The notes: generated from the letters alone by a model not told the origin. Positions 1 through 9,527 are shown, counted from the first letter of the stretch. The stretch is DNA of 64,000 nucleotides from Aspidapion aeneum (GCA_963576565.1 CAUYVT010000075.1:28444-92443), one strand, 5' to 3'. Numbers and translations: made by a program.

Positions 1-77
1 GACAAAAAAGTAACTACCTATTTTATCATTTTATTATTTACTATGACTAGGCTTGTTGTTAGATTTTCATAAAAAAA

Positions 78-600
78 ATTTAATTTTTTTTTTATTTGTC
101 AAACACACTGTGTTTATTGTATTACAATCTAGTCAGTAAGACTAATTATTTTGTTTTAACTTAATTTACTAGAAAAGTCAGATTTAAACTTAGGGTTCAC
201 CAACAGTTCTCTCCGCTTTGTTTAGTCTGTAACTCACAATTGTGTTGTGTTTATAGCATTATTTTGTTTTATGTAACTCACTTAGTTTACTAGCTCAAAC
301 GGCTTCACTCTTTTTAATTTTCGAACTAGCATAGTATTGTCTAGAAGCTGAATTGCTTCCACATTCACATGCCGATGGAGTCATCTTCATGGCTTTTTGC
401 GTACTTTTTTATGGTCTCTGCTACAGTTTCGATTTTTAGATCTCGATGAAGGTCACTATTTCGAACGTACCAAGGCGCATTCACAATGTTTCTTAATACT
501 TTATTTTGAAATCTCTGTAAAACTAGAATGCGCACAACCCCATAGTTGAATACCATATGTCCATACTGGTTTCAGTATTTGTCTGTAAAGCAGTAACTTA
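78..600 (-). pseudogene. Jockey-clade non-LTR retrotransposon, 3' fragment (C-terminal RT region and 3' tail)
   Basis: Read on the minus strand, 600 down to about 365 encodes the region downstream of the reverse transcriptase domain. It contains the peptides YRQILKPVWTYGIQLWG and, after a frameshift near 535, LQRFQNKVLRNIVNAPWYVR and NSDLHRDLKIETV, which are characteristic of Jockey-like ORF2 proteins. The ORF closes near 365 and is followed by an untranslated tail with an AATAAA signal and a poly(A)-like run (plus-strand T run at about 78-95). The copy is 5'-truncated: at about 600 it meets a fragment of the hammerhead satellite. The same 3' tail recurs at 1150-1219. It is a dead relic. The clade call rests on remembered family peptides. 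Confidence 0.75.
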
Positions 601-750
601 TTAGGTGTCCATTAGATCTTGGACCCCGGTGAGGTTAAGCTTTCAAGCTACCCACGCAAAAATATGAGAGAAACAAAAACCGCTTTTTGCCCGATTAGCC
701 ACAAAACTTGTTTGATTTTTAAATTCACGGATACGAAATTCCACGTTTGA
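601..750 (+). repeat. Isolated fragment of the hammerhead satellite
   Basis: About 150 bp matches the first part of the 513-bp unit of the array at 2083-5640, including TTAGGTGTCCATTAGATC and GCCCGATTAGCCA, with several substitutions. Similarity fades after CACGTTTG near 750. The fragment starts within a few bases of the position that follows the predicted ribozyme cleavage site in the array. It contains no hammerhead core. Confidence 0.8.
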
Positions 751-1149
751 TTTTTAAAATGTTTTCATAAGTTTATTATGCGTACCAATTTGTATCAAAA
801 TCACCACAACTTTTGAAATTCTACATGGTCCATTAATTTTTTTAAACATTTTTAAAAACTATTGCTTTGGTTGTGTTAAGCTTGAAAATAGACTAGGCTT
901 GGAAGGTGTTTGATGTTAAATTTTCCCCTTTATTTTAATTTAATGTTAGGCATTATTATGTAAATTTTAAACCAAAATGCCATGGTGAATGGAAACACTT
1001 TATGTAAGCTTTATTATATTGAAAAAAAAAATAACATTTTGGGGGATTTTTTAAAGATTTCCCGCAGTCCAGCTAAGTAATGCCCCGCTGAGATGGTAGA
1101 TAATGTATAGCGATTTATTTCGGACACTCAGCATTATTTTAAAAAGATT
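751..1149. other. AT-rich spacer, nothing recognised
   Basis: No coding potential, repeat unit or structured element was recognised here. Confidence 0.5.
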
Positions 1150-1740
1150 TTCTTATTTTTTTTTTTATTTGTCAAACACACTGTGTTTATTGTATTACAA
1201 TCTAGTCAGTAAGACTAGTGATTTATATTTTTGTTTGTAAAATCAACATGAATTGATTTGGTTTCATTTAATTTTATTCGCCACTTTGTGGTCCAACTGT
1301 GAACTTCGGTGACTGCATCCTGAAGTTTTTCTATGCATTTTTCAATAGATTTTTCTACCGTCAATAAACCAGTATCATCTGCAAATGATGCTAAGTGACA
1401 ATTTTCTGGCTTTGGGATATCGCAAGTGAATAATAAGTATAGATAAGGGCCTATAGTACGCTACCCTGGGGCACGCCTGCTTGAATTTCTCTTAAATTTG
1501 AGTATGAGTCTTCCTGTTTTACTCTAAAATGTCTATCAGATATGTATGATTCCAAAATATCCGAATATTGTTTTGGCAGAAACCGTTTTAGTTTAAAAGT
1601 AAGGCCTTCATGCCACACTTTGTCAAATGCTTGTGCTACATCTAGAAAAACTGCAGAACAAACTTTTCCCTCTTCTAGTGCTTTTTCTATTATATTAGTA
1701 ATTCTATGTACTTGATCTATCGTGGAATGCAATCAATTTA
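1150..1740 (-). pseudogene. Jockey-clade reverse transcriptase fragment joined to its 3' tail
   Basis: Minus-strand translation of 1732-1451 gives RT motifs including CSAVFLDVAQAFDKVWHEGL and AGVPQGSVL. After a one-base frameshift near 1455 the catalytic segment follows: YLLFTCDIPKPENCHLASFADDT, in which FADD is the metal-binding motif. The frame continues to about 1250 (WTTKWRIKLNETKS). The sequence then jumps straight to the element's 3' tail (1150-1219), the same tail seen at 78-145, so the connecting and C-terminal coding region is deleted. The N-terminal endonuclease is also missing. It is non-functional because of the frameshift and deletions. Confidence 0.8.
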
Positions 1741-2082
1741 AAACGTTAGATGTATAATTTATTGTTTTTGTTGCGGATACAATAAAATACACTTATATTA
1801 TGTAGTAACAAAAAGGTATTTATTTGATATTTCACATCTAAAATTGCAATATTTATTATATTATTATATCAAAAACCAGTCAGTTTTTTTCAAATGATTT
1901 ACATTGTTTGTGTTATGGGTTGTTTTTATCCCACCCAGCGCCCGTTTTCACTCCTTCTCCTGTAACATGTTTCTGAAAACTTAATTAATTAATGTGATTA
2001 ATTTAATGAGCAAGGAGTTTCCAAAAATCCAAAAAAAAATTAAAAGTTTATATGAATATAATAATATAAAAGTATAAATATT
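1741..2082. other. AT-rich spacer, nothing recognised
   Basis: No ORF, repeat or motif recognised between the retrotransposon relic and the start of the satellite array. Confidence 0.5.
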
Positions 2083-2120
2083 ATAAGGACGAAACGGTTA
2101 ACTGTCAACACTTATTAGGT
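2083..2120 (+). ncRNA. Half hammerhead motif at the array start
   Basis: Only the 3' half is present: loop II end, GGAC, GAAA, stem III (ACGG/CTGT) and the predicted cleavage C at 2106. The CTGAGGA core half and the 5' strand of stem II are replaced by unrelated AT-rich DNA. Not expected to cleave alone. Confidence 0.8.
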
Positions 2121-2571
2121 GTCCATTAGATCTTGGACCCCCGTGAGGTTAAGCTTTCAAGCTACCCACGGAAAAATATAAGGGAAACAAATAACTTCTT
2201 TTTGCCCGATTAGCCATTAAACTTGTTTGATTTTTAAATTCACGGGTACGAAATTTCACGGTTGTTAGTATTATTTGGCTTAAAAATTCCGTTGATTGAC
2301 GCTCACTGTCTTGATGACGGGTAAAAATGCAAAATGCGTTGATCCGGCCTGAAAAGACAAAGAGCTGTCGTAGGTCACGGACTATAGTTGTTTTCTTTTA
2401 TTTGCATTCGATCTTTTCATTGATCGATATTGTATAGCAGTGTTTTCCCTGCTTTTGGTTTTTTGTTTCTCTCGTATCTCGGTAGATGGCGCCTCTTGCT
2501 ATAGTTCGCTCACTAATTACATTTAATTAGAGACAAAACCGTCTGATTAACTTCGCAAGATTTGTCACTTG

Positions 2572-2633
2572 ACCAGCAGTGTTCTGAGGAGTCCCATAAG
2601 GACGAAACGGTTAACTGTCAACACTTATTAGGT
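2572..2633 (+). ncRNA. Type-I hammerhead ribozyme 1
   Basis: Core CTGAGGA (2584-2590) matches the hammerhead consensus CUGANGA. Stem II is GTCC (2591-2594) with GGAC (2600-2603), closed by loop CATAA. GAAA follows at 2604-2607. Stem III is ACGG (2607-2610) with CTGT (2615-2618) over loop TTAA, four pairs including one G-U. Predicted cleavage is after C2619. Stem I pairs AGTGTT (2578-2583) with AACACT (2620-2625), six perfect pairs. An internal loop and a second helix ACC (2572-2574) with GGT (2631-2633) follow, which is where loop-loop contacts with loop II usually form. Every invariant core base is present. Stem III is short, so dimeric or co-transcriptional folding may matter. Confidence 0.93.
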
Positions 2634-3083
2634 GTCCATTAGATCTTGGACCCCCGTGAGGTTAAGCTTTCAAGCTACCCACGGAAAAATATAAGGGAAA
2701 CAAAAAACTCCTTTTTGCCCGATTAGCCACTAAACTTGTTTGATTTTTAAATTCACGGGTACGAAATTTCACGTTTGTTAGTATTATTTGGCTTAAAAAT
2801 TCCGTTGATTGACGCTCACTGTCTTGATGACGGGTAAAAATGCAAAATGCGTTGATCCGGCCTGAAAAGACAAAGAGCTGTCGTAGGTCCGGACTATAGT
2901 TGTTTTCTTTTATTTGCATTCGATCTTTTCATTGATCGATATTGTATAGCAGTGTTTTCCCTACTTTTGGTTTTTTGTTTCTCTCGTATCTCGGTAGATG
3001 GCGCCTCTTGCTATAGTTCGCTCACTAATTACATTTAATTAGAGACAAAACCGTCTGATTAACTTCGCAAGATTTGTCACTTG

Positions 3084-3166
3084 ACCAGCAGTGTTCTGAG
3101 GAGTCACATAAGGACGAAACGGTTAACCATAAGGACGAAACGGTTCACTGTCAACACTTATTAGGT
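3084..3166 (+). ncRNA. Hammerhead ribozyme 2, expanded variant
   Basis: Core CTGAGGA begins at 3096. Stem II is weakened by a C-to-A change (GTCA against GGAC). A 21-bp duplication (3107-3127 and 3128-3148) repeats loop II, the 3' strand of stem II, GAAA and half of stem III, giving two GAAA blocks. The second copy has TTCA instead of TTAA in loop III. Predicted cleavage would be after C3152. Activity is doubtful. Confidence 0.8.
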
Positions 3167-3617
3167 GTCCATTAGATCTTGGACCCCCGTGAGGTTAAGC
3201 TTTCAAGCTACCCACGGAAAAATATAAGGGAAACAAAAAACTCCTTTTTGCCCGATTAGCCATTAAACTTGTTTGATTTTTAAATTCGCGGGTACGAAAT
3301 TTCACGTTTGTTAGTATTATTTGGCTTAAAAATTCCGTTGATTGACGCTCTCTGTCTTGATGACGGGTAAAAATGCAAAATGCGTTGATCCGGCCTGAAA
3401 AGACAAAGAGCTGTCGCAGGTCACGGACTATAGTTGTTTTCTTTTATTTGCATTCGATCTTTTCATTGATCGATATTGTATAGCAGTGTTTTCCCTGCTT
3501 TTGGTTTTTTGTTTCTCTCGTATCTCGGTAGATGGCGCCTCTTGCTATAGTTCGCTCACTAATTACATTTAATTAGAGACAAAACCGTCTGATTAACTTC
3601 GCAAGATTTGTCACTTG

Positions 3618-3679
3618 ACCAGCAGTGTTCTGAGGAGTCCCACAAGGACGAAACGGTTAACTGTCAACACTTATAAGGT
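3618..3679 (+). ncRNA. Type-I hammerhead ribozyme 3
   Basis: Core CTGAGGA from 3630, stem II GTCC/GGAC with loop CACAA, GAAA at 3650-3653, stem III ACGG/CTGT, predicted cleavage after C3665. Stem I AGTGTT/AACACT is intact. The internal-loop strand reads TATAA instead of TATTA. All core bases are present. Confidence 0.92.
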
Positions 3680-3936
3680 GTCCATTAGATCTTGGACCCC
3701 CGTGAGGTTAAGCTTTCAAGCTACCCACGGAAAAATATAAGGGAAACAAAAAACTCCTTTTTGCCCGATTAGCCATTAAACTTGTTTGATTTTTAAATTC
3801 ACGGGTACGAAATTTCACGTTTGTTAGTATTATTTGGCTTAAAAATTCCGTTGATTGACGCTCACTGTCTTGATGACGGGTAAAAATGCAAAATGCGTTG
3901 ATCCGGCCTGATTAACTTCGCAAGATTTGTCACTTG

Positions 3937-3998
3937 ACCAGCAGTGTTCTGAGGAGTCCCATAAGGACGAAACGGTTAACTGTCAACACTTATTAGGT
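3937..3998 (+). ncRNA. Type-I hammerhead ribozyme 4
   Basis: Core CTGAGGA from 3949, stem II GTCC/GGAC with loop CATAA, GAAA at 3969-3972, stem III ACGG/CTGT, predicted cleavage after C3984, stem I intact. The unit upstream is the shortened 319-bp one, but the ribozyme itself is unaffected. Confidence 0.92.
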
Positions 3999-4449
3999 GT
4001 CCATTAGATCTTGGACCCCCGTGAGGTTAAGCTTTCAAGCTATCCACGGAAAAATATAAGGGAAACAAAAAACTCCTTTTTGCCCGATTAGCCATTAAAC
4101 TTGTTTGATTTTTAAATTCACGGGTACGAAATTTCACGTTTGTTAGTATTATTTGGCTTAAAAATTCCGTTGATTGACGCTCACTGTCTTGATGACGGGT
4201 AAAAATGCAAAATGCGTTGATCCGGCCTGAAAAGACAAAGAGCTGTCGTAGGTCACGGACTATAGTTGTTTTCTTTTATTTGCATTCGATGTTTTCATTG
4301 ATCGATATTGTATAGCAGTGTTTTCCCTGCTCTTGGTTTTTTGTTTCTTTCGTATCTCGGTAGATGGCACCTCTTGCTATAGTTCGCTCACTAATTACAT
4401 TTAATTAGAGACAAAACCGTCTGATTAACTTCGCAAGATTTGTCACTTG

Positions 4450-4511
4450 ACCAGCAGTGTTCTGAGGAGTCCCATAAGGACAAAACGGTTAACTGTCAAC
4501 ACTTATTAGGT
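4450..4511 (+). ncRNA. Hammerhead ribozyme 5, core mutant
   Basis: All helices are kept, but the conserved GAAA reads AAAA at 4482-4485, a G-to-A change at the position numbered G12. G12 acts as the general base in the established hammerhead mechanism, so this copy is predicted to be inactive or nearly so. Predicted cleavage site would be C4497. Confidence 0.9.
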
Positions 4512-4962
4512 GTCCATTAGATCTTGGACCCCCGTGAGGTTAAGCTTTCAAGCTACCCACGGAAAAATATAAGGGAAACAAAAAACTCCTTTTTGCCCGA
4601 TTAGCCATTAAACTTGTTTGATTTTTAAATTCACGGGTACGAAATTGCACGTTTGTTAGTATTATTTGGCTTAAAAATTCCGTTGATTGACGCTCACTGT
4701 CTTGATGACGGGTAAAAATGCAAAATGCGTTGATCCGGCCTGAAAAGACAAAGAGCTTTCGTAGGTCACGGACTATAGTTGTTTTCTTTTATTTGCATTC
4801 GATCTTTTCATTGATCGATATTGTATAGCAGTGTTTTCCCTGCTTTTGGTTTTTTGTTTCTCTCGTATCTCGGTAGATGGCGCCTCTTGCTATAGTTCGC
4901 TCACTAATTACATTTAATTAGAGACAAAACCGTCTGATTAACTTCGCAAGATTTGTCACTTG

Positions 4963-5024
4963 ACCAGCAGTGTTCTGAGGAGTCCGATAAGGACGAAACG
5001 GTTAACTGTCAACACTTATTAGGT
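4963..5024 (+). ncRNA. Type-I hammerhead ribozyme 6
   Basis: Core CTGAGGA from 4975, stem II GTCC/GGAC, loop II GATAA instead of CATAA, GAAA at 4995-4998, stem III ACGG/CTGT, predicted cleavage after C5010, stem I intact. The loop II change lies in the region expected to contact stem I, so cleavage rate could differ. Confidence 0.92.
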
Positions 5025-5475
5025 GTCCATTAGATCTTGGACCCCCGTGAGGTTAAGCTTTCAAGCTACCCACGGAAAAATATAAGGGAAACAAAAAACT
5101 CCTTTTTGCCCGATTAGCCATTAAACTTGTTTGATTTTTAAATTCACGGGTACGAAATTTCACGTTTGTTAGTATTATTTGGCTTAAAAATTCCATTGAT
5201 TGACGCTCACTGTCTTGATGACGGGTAAAAATGCAAAATGCGTTGATCCGGCCTGAAAAGACAAAGAGCTGTCGTAGGTCACGGACTATAGTTGTTTTCT
5301 TTTATTTGCATTCGATCTTTTCATTGATCGATATTGTATAGCAGTGTTTTCTCTGCTTTTGGTTTTTTGTTTCTCTCGTATCTCGGTAGATGGCGCCTCT
5401 TGCTATAGTTCGCTCACTAATTACATTTAATTAGAGACAAAACCGTCTGATTAACTTCGAAAGATTTGTCACTTG

Positions 5476-5537
5476 ACCAGCAGTGTTCTGAGGAGTCCCA
5501 TAAGGACGAAACGGTTAACTGTCAACACTTATTAGGT
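5476..5537 (+). ncRNA. Type-I hammerhead ribozyme 7
   Basis: Core CTGAGGA 5488-5494, stem II GTCC/GGAC with loop CATAA, GAAA at 5508-5511, stem III ACGG/CTGT, predicted cleavage after C5523, stem I intact. It is the last ribozyme. The array breaks off about 117 bp further on, where an AT-rich sequence begins at 5641. Confidence 0.93.
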
Positions 5538-5640
5538 GTCCATTAGATCTTGGACCACCGTGAGGTTAAGCTTTCAAGCTACCCACGGAAAAATATAAGG
5601 GAAACAAAAAACTCCTTTTTGCCCGATTAGCCATTAAACT

Positions 5641-6334
5641 TGTATATATATTTATATTTTTACACTGAAAGAGGGAACACAAAGCTTTTATTTCAACAAT
5701 AAATTAATGTGCTTTCTTTATATCAATTCACTTAATTCACATTTCTAAAGGTTTATCATAACAAAAATATTTCATGTAAAAAAAATCCAAGTACGCGAAA
5801 GTGGTATTCCGTAAAAAGAATTGAGATAAAAGTATAGCCAAGTTGTACAATACAAATTTCAAAATGAATGGTTCTTACTAGTTTGGAAATGTTTTTTTAA
5901 ACTTTGGTTAGAATAGTTGTGCTAGATCTCGCCACTTTTTGTAGCTATTATGTAATTTACCAATCGCTAAATCTTATAAATAAAGGCTTTTTGATTTGAA
6001 TTGAATTATTGTATTATTACCTTTAGGTCCAGGAAGTGAGCTACAGGGTAGTATCTAAATTAGTAGTGTAATTTTCTAAAAATCACATTTTTAAATACAA
6101 CGTTGTCAGAAGCTTTCGTTAGCAAAAAATAATAAGATACACGTTAAACAAACATACCATTAACTTTAATTTAATTTAGTACTTTAATTGTATTACATTT
6201 AGGTCCAGTGAGTGAGCTACAAGGTGATATCGAAATAAGTAGTGTAATTTTCCAAAAATAACATTTTTAAAAAACAACGTTGTCAGGAGTTTTCGCTAGT
6301 ACAAATTAGTTGGGAATATAATAAATAAGAAACT
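5641..6334. repeat. AT-rich region with a duplicated ~110-bp segment
   Basis: Two related segments lie about 180 bp apart (about 6008-6117 and 6187-6290). Both contain TTTAGGTCCAG, GTGAGCTACA, TAGTGTAATTTTC and ACAACGTTGTCAG. Just before them, near 5970-6005, a sequence with AATAAA and a TTGAATTGAATT tail resembles the 3' end of a non-LTR retrotransposon. No gene is seen. Confidence 0.6.
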
Positions 6335-6336
6335 TA

Positions 6337-7265
6337 CCCAGGTAGCAAGGTCACGTTTTTTAAACGTCAAAAACAGGTCATTTTTAATGACCATTGACGT
6401 CTGTAATCTGACGTGTAAATGACCTTTAAATGACGTTCAAAATACACACCCAAAATGACGTAATTTTTAGACGTTTTAAAGACGTCAGCAATATGACGTA
6501 TTTGGGACCAAATCAGACACACACACACAGACACAAACCTATTTATGATTTTTTTTAAACTCGTCTGAATATATGAAATGTTCCCTGCAGTTGAGAACAC
6601 TGAAGGAAACTTAGACACAGAAGGTGACTCTTCTGTGACCTGGAAGTACTGGAACAGGTACAGCGGTGTTCGTCTGTGAGGTACAGATCAAAAAGACTTA
6701 CACATCTGCACCTTGAAGCGAAAGAAGCCTCGAAGTTTGTCTTGATTTAATATTTAATTTAGCCAAGCCTTAGATTTTTTACATATTTTCTACATATTTC
6801 ATGATAAAACACAAACAATAGCTTAAAATTTGACATCATGAGGCTTCGGGCCCCCCCCAAGCAGCGGGCGTGACGTGAAAGACATGATGACCTTTTTTTT
6901 TGTTATTTTGGTCGCACGATTTATTTTAGGGGGCGCCCTTTTTAGCTGTCGGGTCCCCACACATGATGACCTTTTTTTTTTTTGGTCGCACGATTTTTGA
7001 GGGGCGCCCTTTTTAGCTGTCGGCCCCCAAGAGGCTTCGGCCCCCCCCCCAAGACACATTCCTGGGTGCGCCACTGCAAGTACTGAGTGGGGCACCATCT
7101 ATGTAAGTATGAGTGTATGTCCCTAAACTACACTACGAAAATGTGATGATGTCAAGTAACTGATGCCTTAAAGACAACATTTTTTGGTAGATGACCTGCT
7201 GGTCATCCAAATGACCACTTTGCGACGAAAAAAAGACGTCATTTGATGACCCCTTGCTACCTGGG
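6337..7265. mobile_element. Non-autonomous TIR transposon (CCCAGGTAGCAAGG ends)
   Basis: A perfect 14-bp terminal inverted repeat, CCCAGGTAGCAAGG at the left and its complement at the right, is flanked by TA on both sides (6335-6336 and 7266-7267), consistent with a TA target duplication. Subterminal regions at both ends are rich in GACGT and AATGACC motifs. No transposase is visible. A second, incomplete MITE of the GTGCGCCACTG family lies inside at about 6758-7077. The superfamily cannot be fixed from this sequence alone; Tc1/mariner-like target use is the simplest reading. Confidence 0.75.
6758..7077. mobile_element. Nested G/C-tract MITE fragment related to the copy at 20908
   Basis: It shares TTGACATCATGAGGCTTCG-like sequence, poly-C/G tracts and the end CCTGGGTGCGCCACTG with the element at 20908-21091. 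Only the right terminus is clear. An internal stretch with CGCACGATTT and GGGGGCGCCC is duplicated (about 6890-6960 and 6963-7030). Confidence 0.6.
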
Positions 7266-7267
7266 TA

Positions 7268-7608
7268 TGTTCGTACGAATCGTGTATATCAGTAAATCGC
7301 CTCTGCGCCACAAAAATATTAACAAATTTACATACTGACAATAGTCAATTGATAGAATAAACCTTTTTCTAGATAATGAACCCACACTAAGCTTGGCTAA
7401 CTAAGGGATAAAATGTGGGCCGCAGGAAAGATAAGAGGGGAGTTCGACGTCCCGTCTCGTCGGTTGTGTACTAGTTAGTCCAAGAAGTCTGTTTAGTCAA
7501 GATAAGGACCTCTTCTGATGTTTAAGCTTCGATGGCAATGAAATCCACTTTTCTGGAATACTGCTGGGAATTTATTTTAAATTGGAAAAATAAGTAAGGA
7601 TAAATACC
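7268..7608. other. Spacer, nothing recognised
   Basis: Somewhat more GC-rich than its surroundings (7380-7560), with no coding frame or repeat I can identify. Confidence 0.4.
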
Positions 7609-7746
7609 TACACTTCCCGACACATAAAATGCGTACGCGGTTTTTTAATGGCTAAGTTCTTTACAAATTAGCAACCTTTTCTGTCGCTAAATATCAAAGT
7701 CTAGTCATTGCCATGTTTTGTTGTCACAGCCTTGTCCAACTTAAAA

Positions 7747-9527
7747 ATGCCACCACAGATCTCAGAATTTGAGAAAATCCAAATTTTAGCTAAATTAGAT
7801 GGTGGACGGTCTATTCGTCGGGTTGCCGCCTATTATGGACGAAACAAGAGTCCTATAGTACGAATAAAATACTCTGCCAATATATGGGCCCCTTAGCTCA
7901 CACTAGGTACTATAGTTATAGTGTACGTGTGACCTAATATAACTAAAAACTGAAATATATTTTATTCAACTCCAGACTAAATTACCTTTTGTTTGATACC
8001 ACACAAGCCATGTTTTGACTTAAACTCAAATTTTTGAAATCTACCCCCACCCTTAAAGAAAAGAAAAACTATAATGTATTTTGTTAAACTCCGGACTCAA
8101 TTACCTTTCGTTTGATATCACACACGCCATATTTTCACTTAAACTCTAATTTTTGAAATATGCCCCCATCCTTTTTTTAAAATAAATTAAAATGTATTTT
8201 GTTTAACTCCAGACTCAATTACCTTTCGTTTGATATCACACGCGCCATATTTTCACAAACTATAATTTTTGAAATCTACCCCCACCCTTTTATTTGGTTT
8301 GTGTTCGGTGGATTTTGTTAATTTTTAAATGGGACCATCTCGACCCAAGACCCAGCCTAGGTACCAAATTTCATTAAAATCGCCCAAGCGGTTTTTGAGT
8401 TATGCGCGTTTGTCATTACAGACAGACATACAGACATACAGACATACAGACAGACAGACTAACAGACAGACAGACAGAAAGACAGACAGGCAGACAGACA
8501 GACAGACATACAGACAGACAGACAGACGGCGCAACAAAAAAGTTTCAAAATCATCTGAAACGCAAAAATATATAAAAAAATTTGAAATCGGAGCAACTTT
8601 TTTTTTTTCTCGAAAAAATTAGGATCACCATAGCTCACACTACTATAGTATAGTATATGTGTGAGCTAATACTATAGTATAGTATATGTGTGAGCTAAAA
8701 AAGATATAAAGAAGAAAGAACTGTTCAACGCAAGGAAGGCACTGGCTTGACTAAAGTAAGCACGCCTCAACAAGATGAGCAATTCGTTAATTTTCTGGAA
8801 GAAAACCCATTTTCCACGGCCAAAGAAGCAAAATTAACAGTTGATTTTCCTGGTACGGTTAGAACCGCACAAAGGCGAATAAGAAGTCGAGGCTGAGATG
8901 TCGTGTTACAGCCAAAAAGATACGGTTAAGTGAGGAAAAAAAGCAAGCCCGATTAATTTTTGCTCTGAACTATTCGAGACAAGGAAACGAATTTTGGCGA
9001 CAGATGGCTTTTAACGAAAAAATTTTTCAGTCTCACAACGACAAGATTTGTAGAGCGGTATATTTCCGGCAACAAAGATCAAGCCGGTAGATTTTCTGTG
9101 AACGTGTTGAGCTGGATTTCAGCAAGAGGGCATGGTGCGGTTTTCAGAATTCAAAGAAGGTTTACAGCAGAGGTTTATGTGGATATGCTGCAAAATATTA
9201 TGCTTCCGGAAGCGTTAGCCTTATATCCCGAGGGTTTTGTGTATCAGCAAGACAATTGCCCAATACACACTGCCATGATTTCACAGCAATGGTTCCGGAA
9301 GCATAATATTGAACTTCTCCCATGGCCAGCAAAGACCCCCGAATTGCGAAAAAGTTGACAAAGCTAAATATGCTTCCGCGAAATGCTAACATTTAATAGA
9401 ACTTATACTGACAGCCTACGAAGAAGTTATTGGACAAAATCCAAATTTGTTTCAAAACCTTTCAGATTCGATGACAAGGCGTTTGCAAAAAATTATAGAG
9501 GGAAATGGTGCCATGATAAGATATTAA
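7747..9527 (+). pseudogene. Tc1-family transposase, interrupted and decayed
   Basis: The N-terminal helix-turn-helix region begins MPPQISEFEKIQILAKLDGG at 7747 and reaches GRNKSPIVRIK at about 7869, where the palindrome-capped element interrupts it. Coding resumes at about 8700 with RYKEERTVQRKEGTGLTKVS. Several stops and frameshifts follow (for example near 8895 and 8935). The best-kept part (9098-9350) includes GHGAVFRIQRRF and YQQDNCPIHTA, which contains the second catalytic aspartate. The expected TPELNPIE block with the final acidic residue has been disrupted to TPELRKS followed by a stop. Downstream remnants (LTAYEEVIGQNPNLFQNL) end at 9527. Function in life: cut-and-paste transposition at TA. 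This copy cannot make enzyme. Confidence 0.88.
7870..8696 (+). mobile_element. Palindrome-capped non-autonomous element, copy 1
   Basis: It begins TACTCTGCCAATATATGGG and ends GTGTGAGCT, with AA on each side where it enters an A run of the Tc1 transposase reading frame. Near each end lies a hairpin: GCTCACAC, an ACTATAGT-rich core, then GTGTGAGC or a near match. The interior has three related ~120-bp blocks (CTCCAGACTCAATTACCTTT), a TTTCATTAAAATCG segment, and a GACA/GATA microsatellite at 8425-8527. The right hairpin is partly duplicated (29-bp repeat at 8642-8696). There is no coding capacity. Two more copies are at 23708-24403 and 35070-52069. Confidence 0.85.

Larger units (their letters stand above)
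2083..5640 (+). repeat. Hammerhead-ribozyme satellite array, 513-bp units
   Basis: A head-to-tail tandem array. With units counted from predicted cleavage site to cleavage site they are 2107-2619 (513 bp), 2620-3152 (533), 3153-3665 (513), 3666-3984 (319), 3985-4497 (513), 4498-5010 (513) and 5011-5523 (513). A partial unit leads in at 2083-2106 and another leads out at 5524-5640. The 533-bp unit carries a 21-bp duplication inside its ribozyme. The 319-bp unit lost about 194 bp between two CTGATT/CCTGA-like points. Units differ by only a few substitutions, which implies recent amplification or homogenisation. No unit encodes a protein. Each full unit ends in a type-I hammerhead motif. Satellites of about 500 bp with hammerheads are known from cave crickets and schistosomes, and related small circular RNA elements (retrozymes) from plants and animals. 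This array belongs to the same structural class by inference. Confidence 0.93.

Noticed and set aside
6823..7098. 91-codon minus-strand frame
   Set aside because: It runs through poly-G/C tracts of a MITE and has no protein features.
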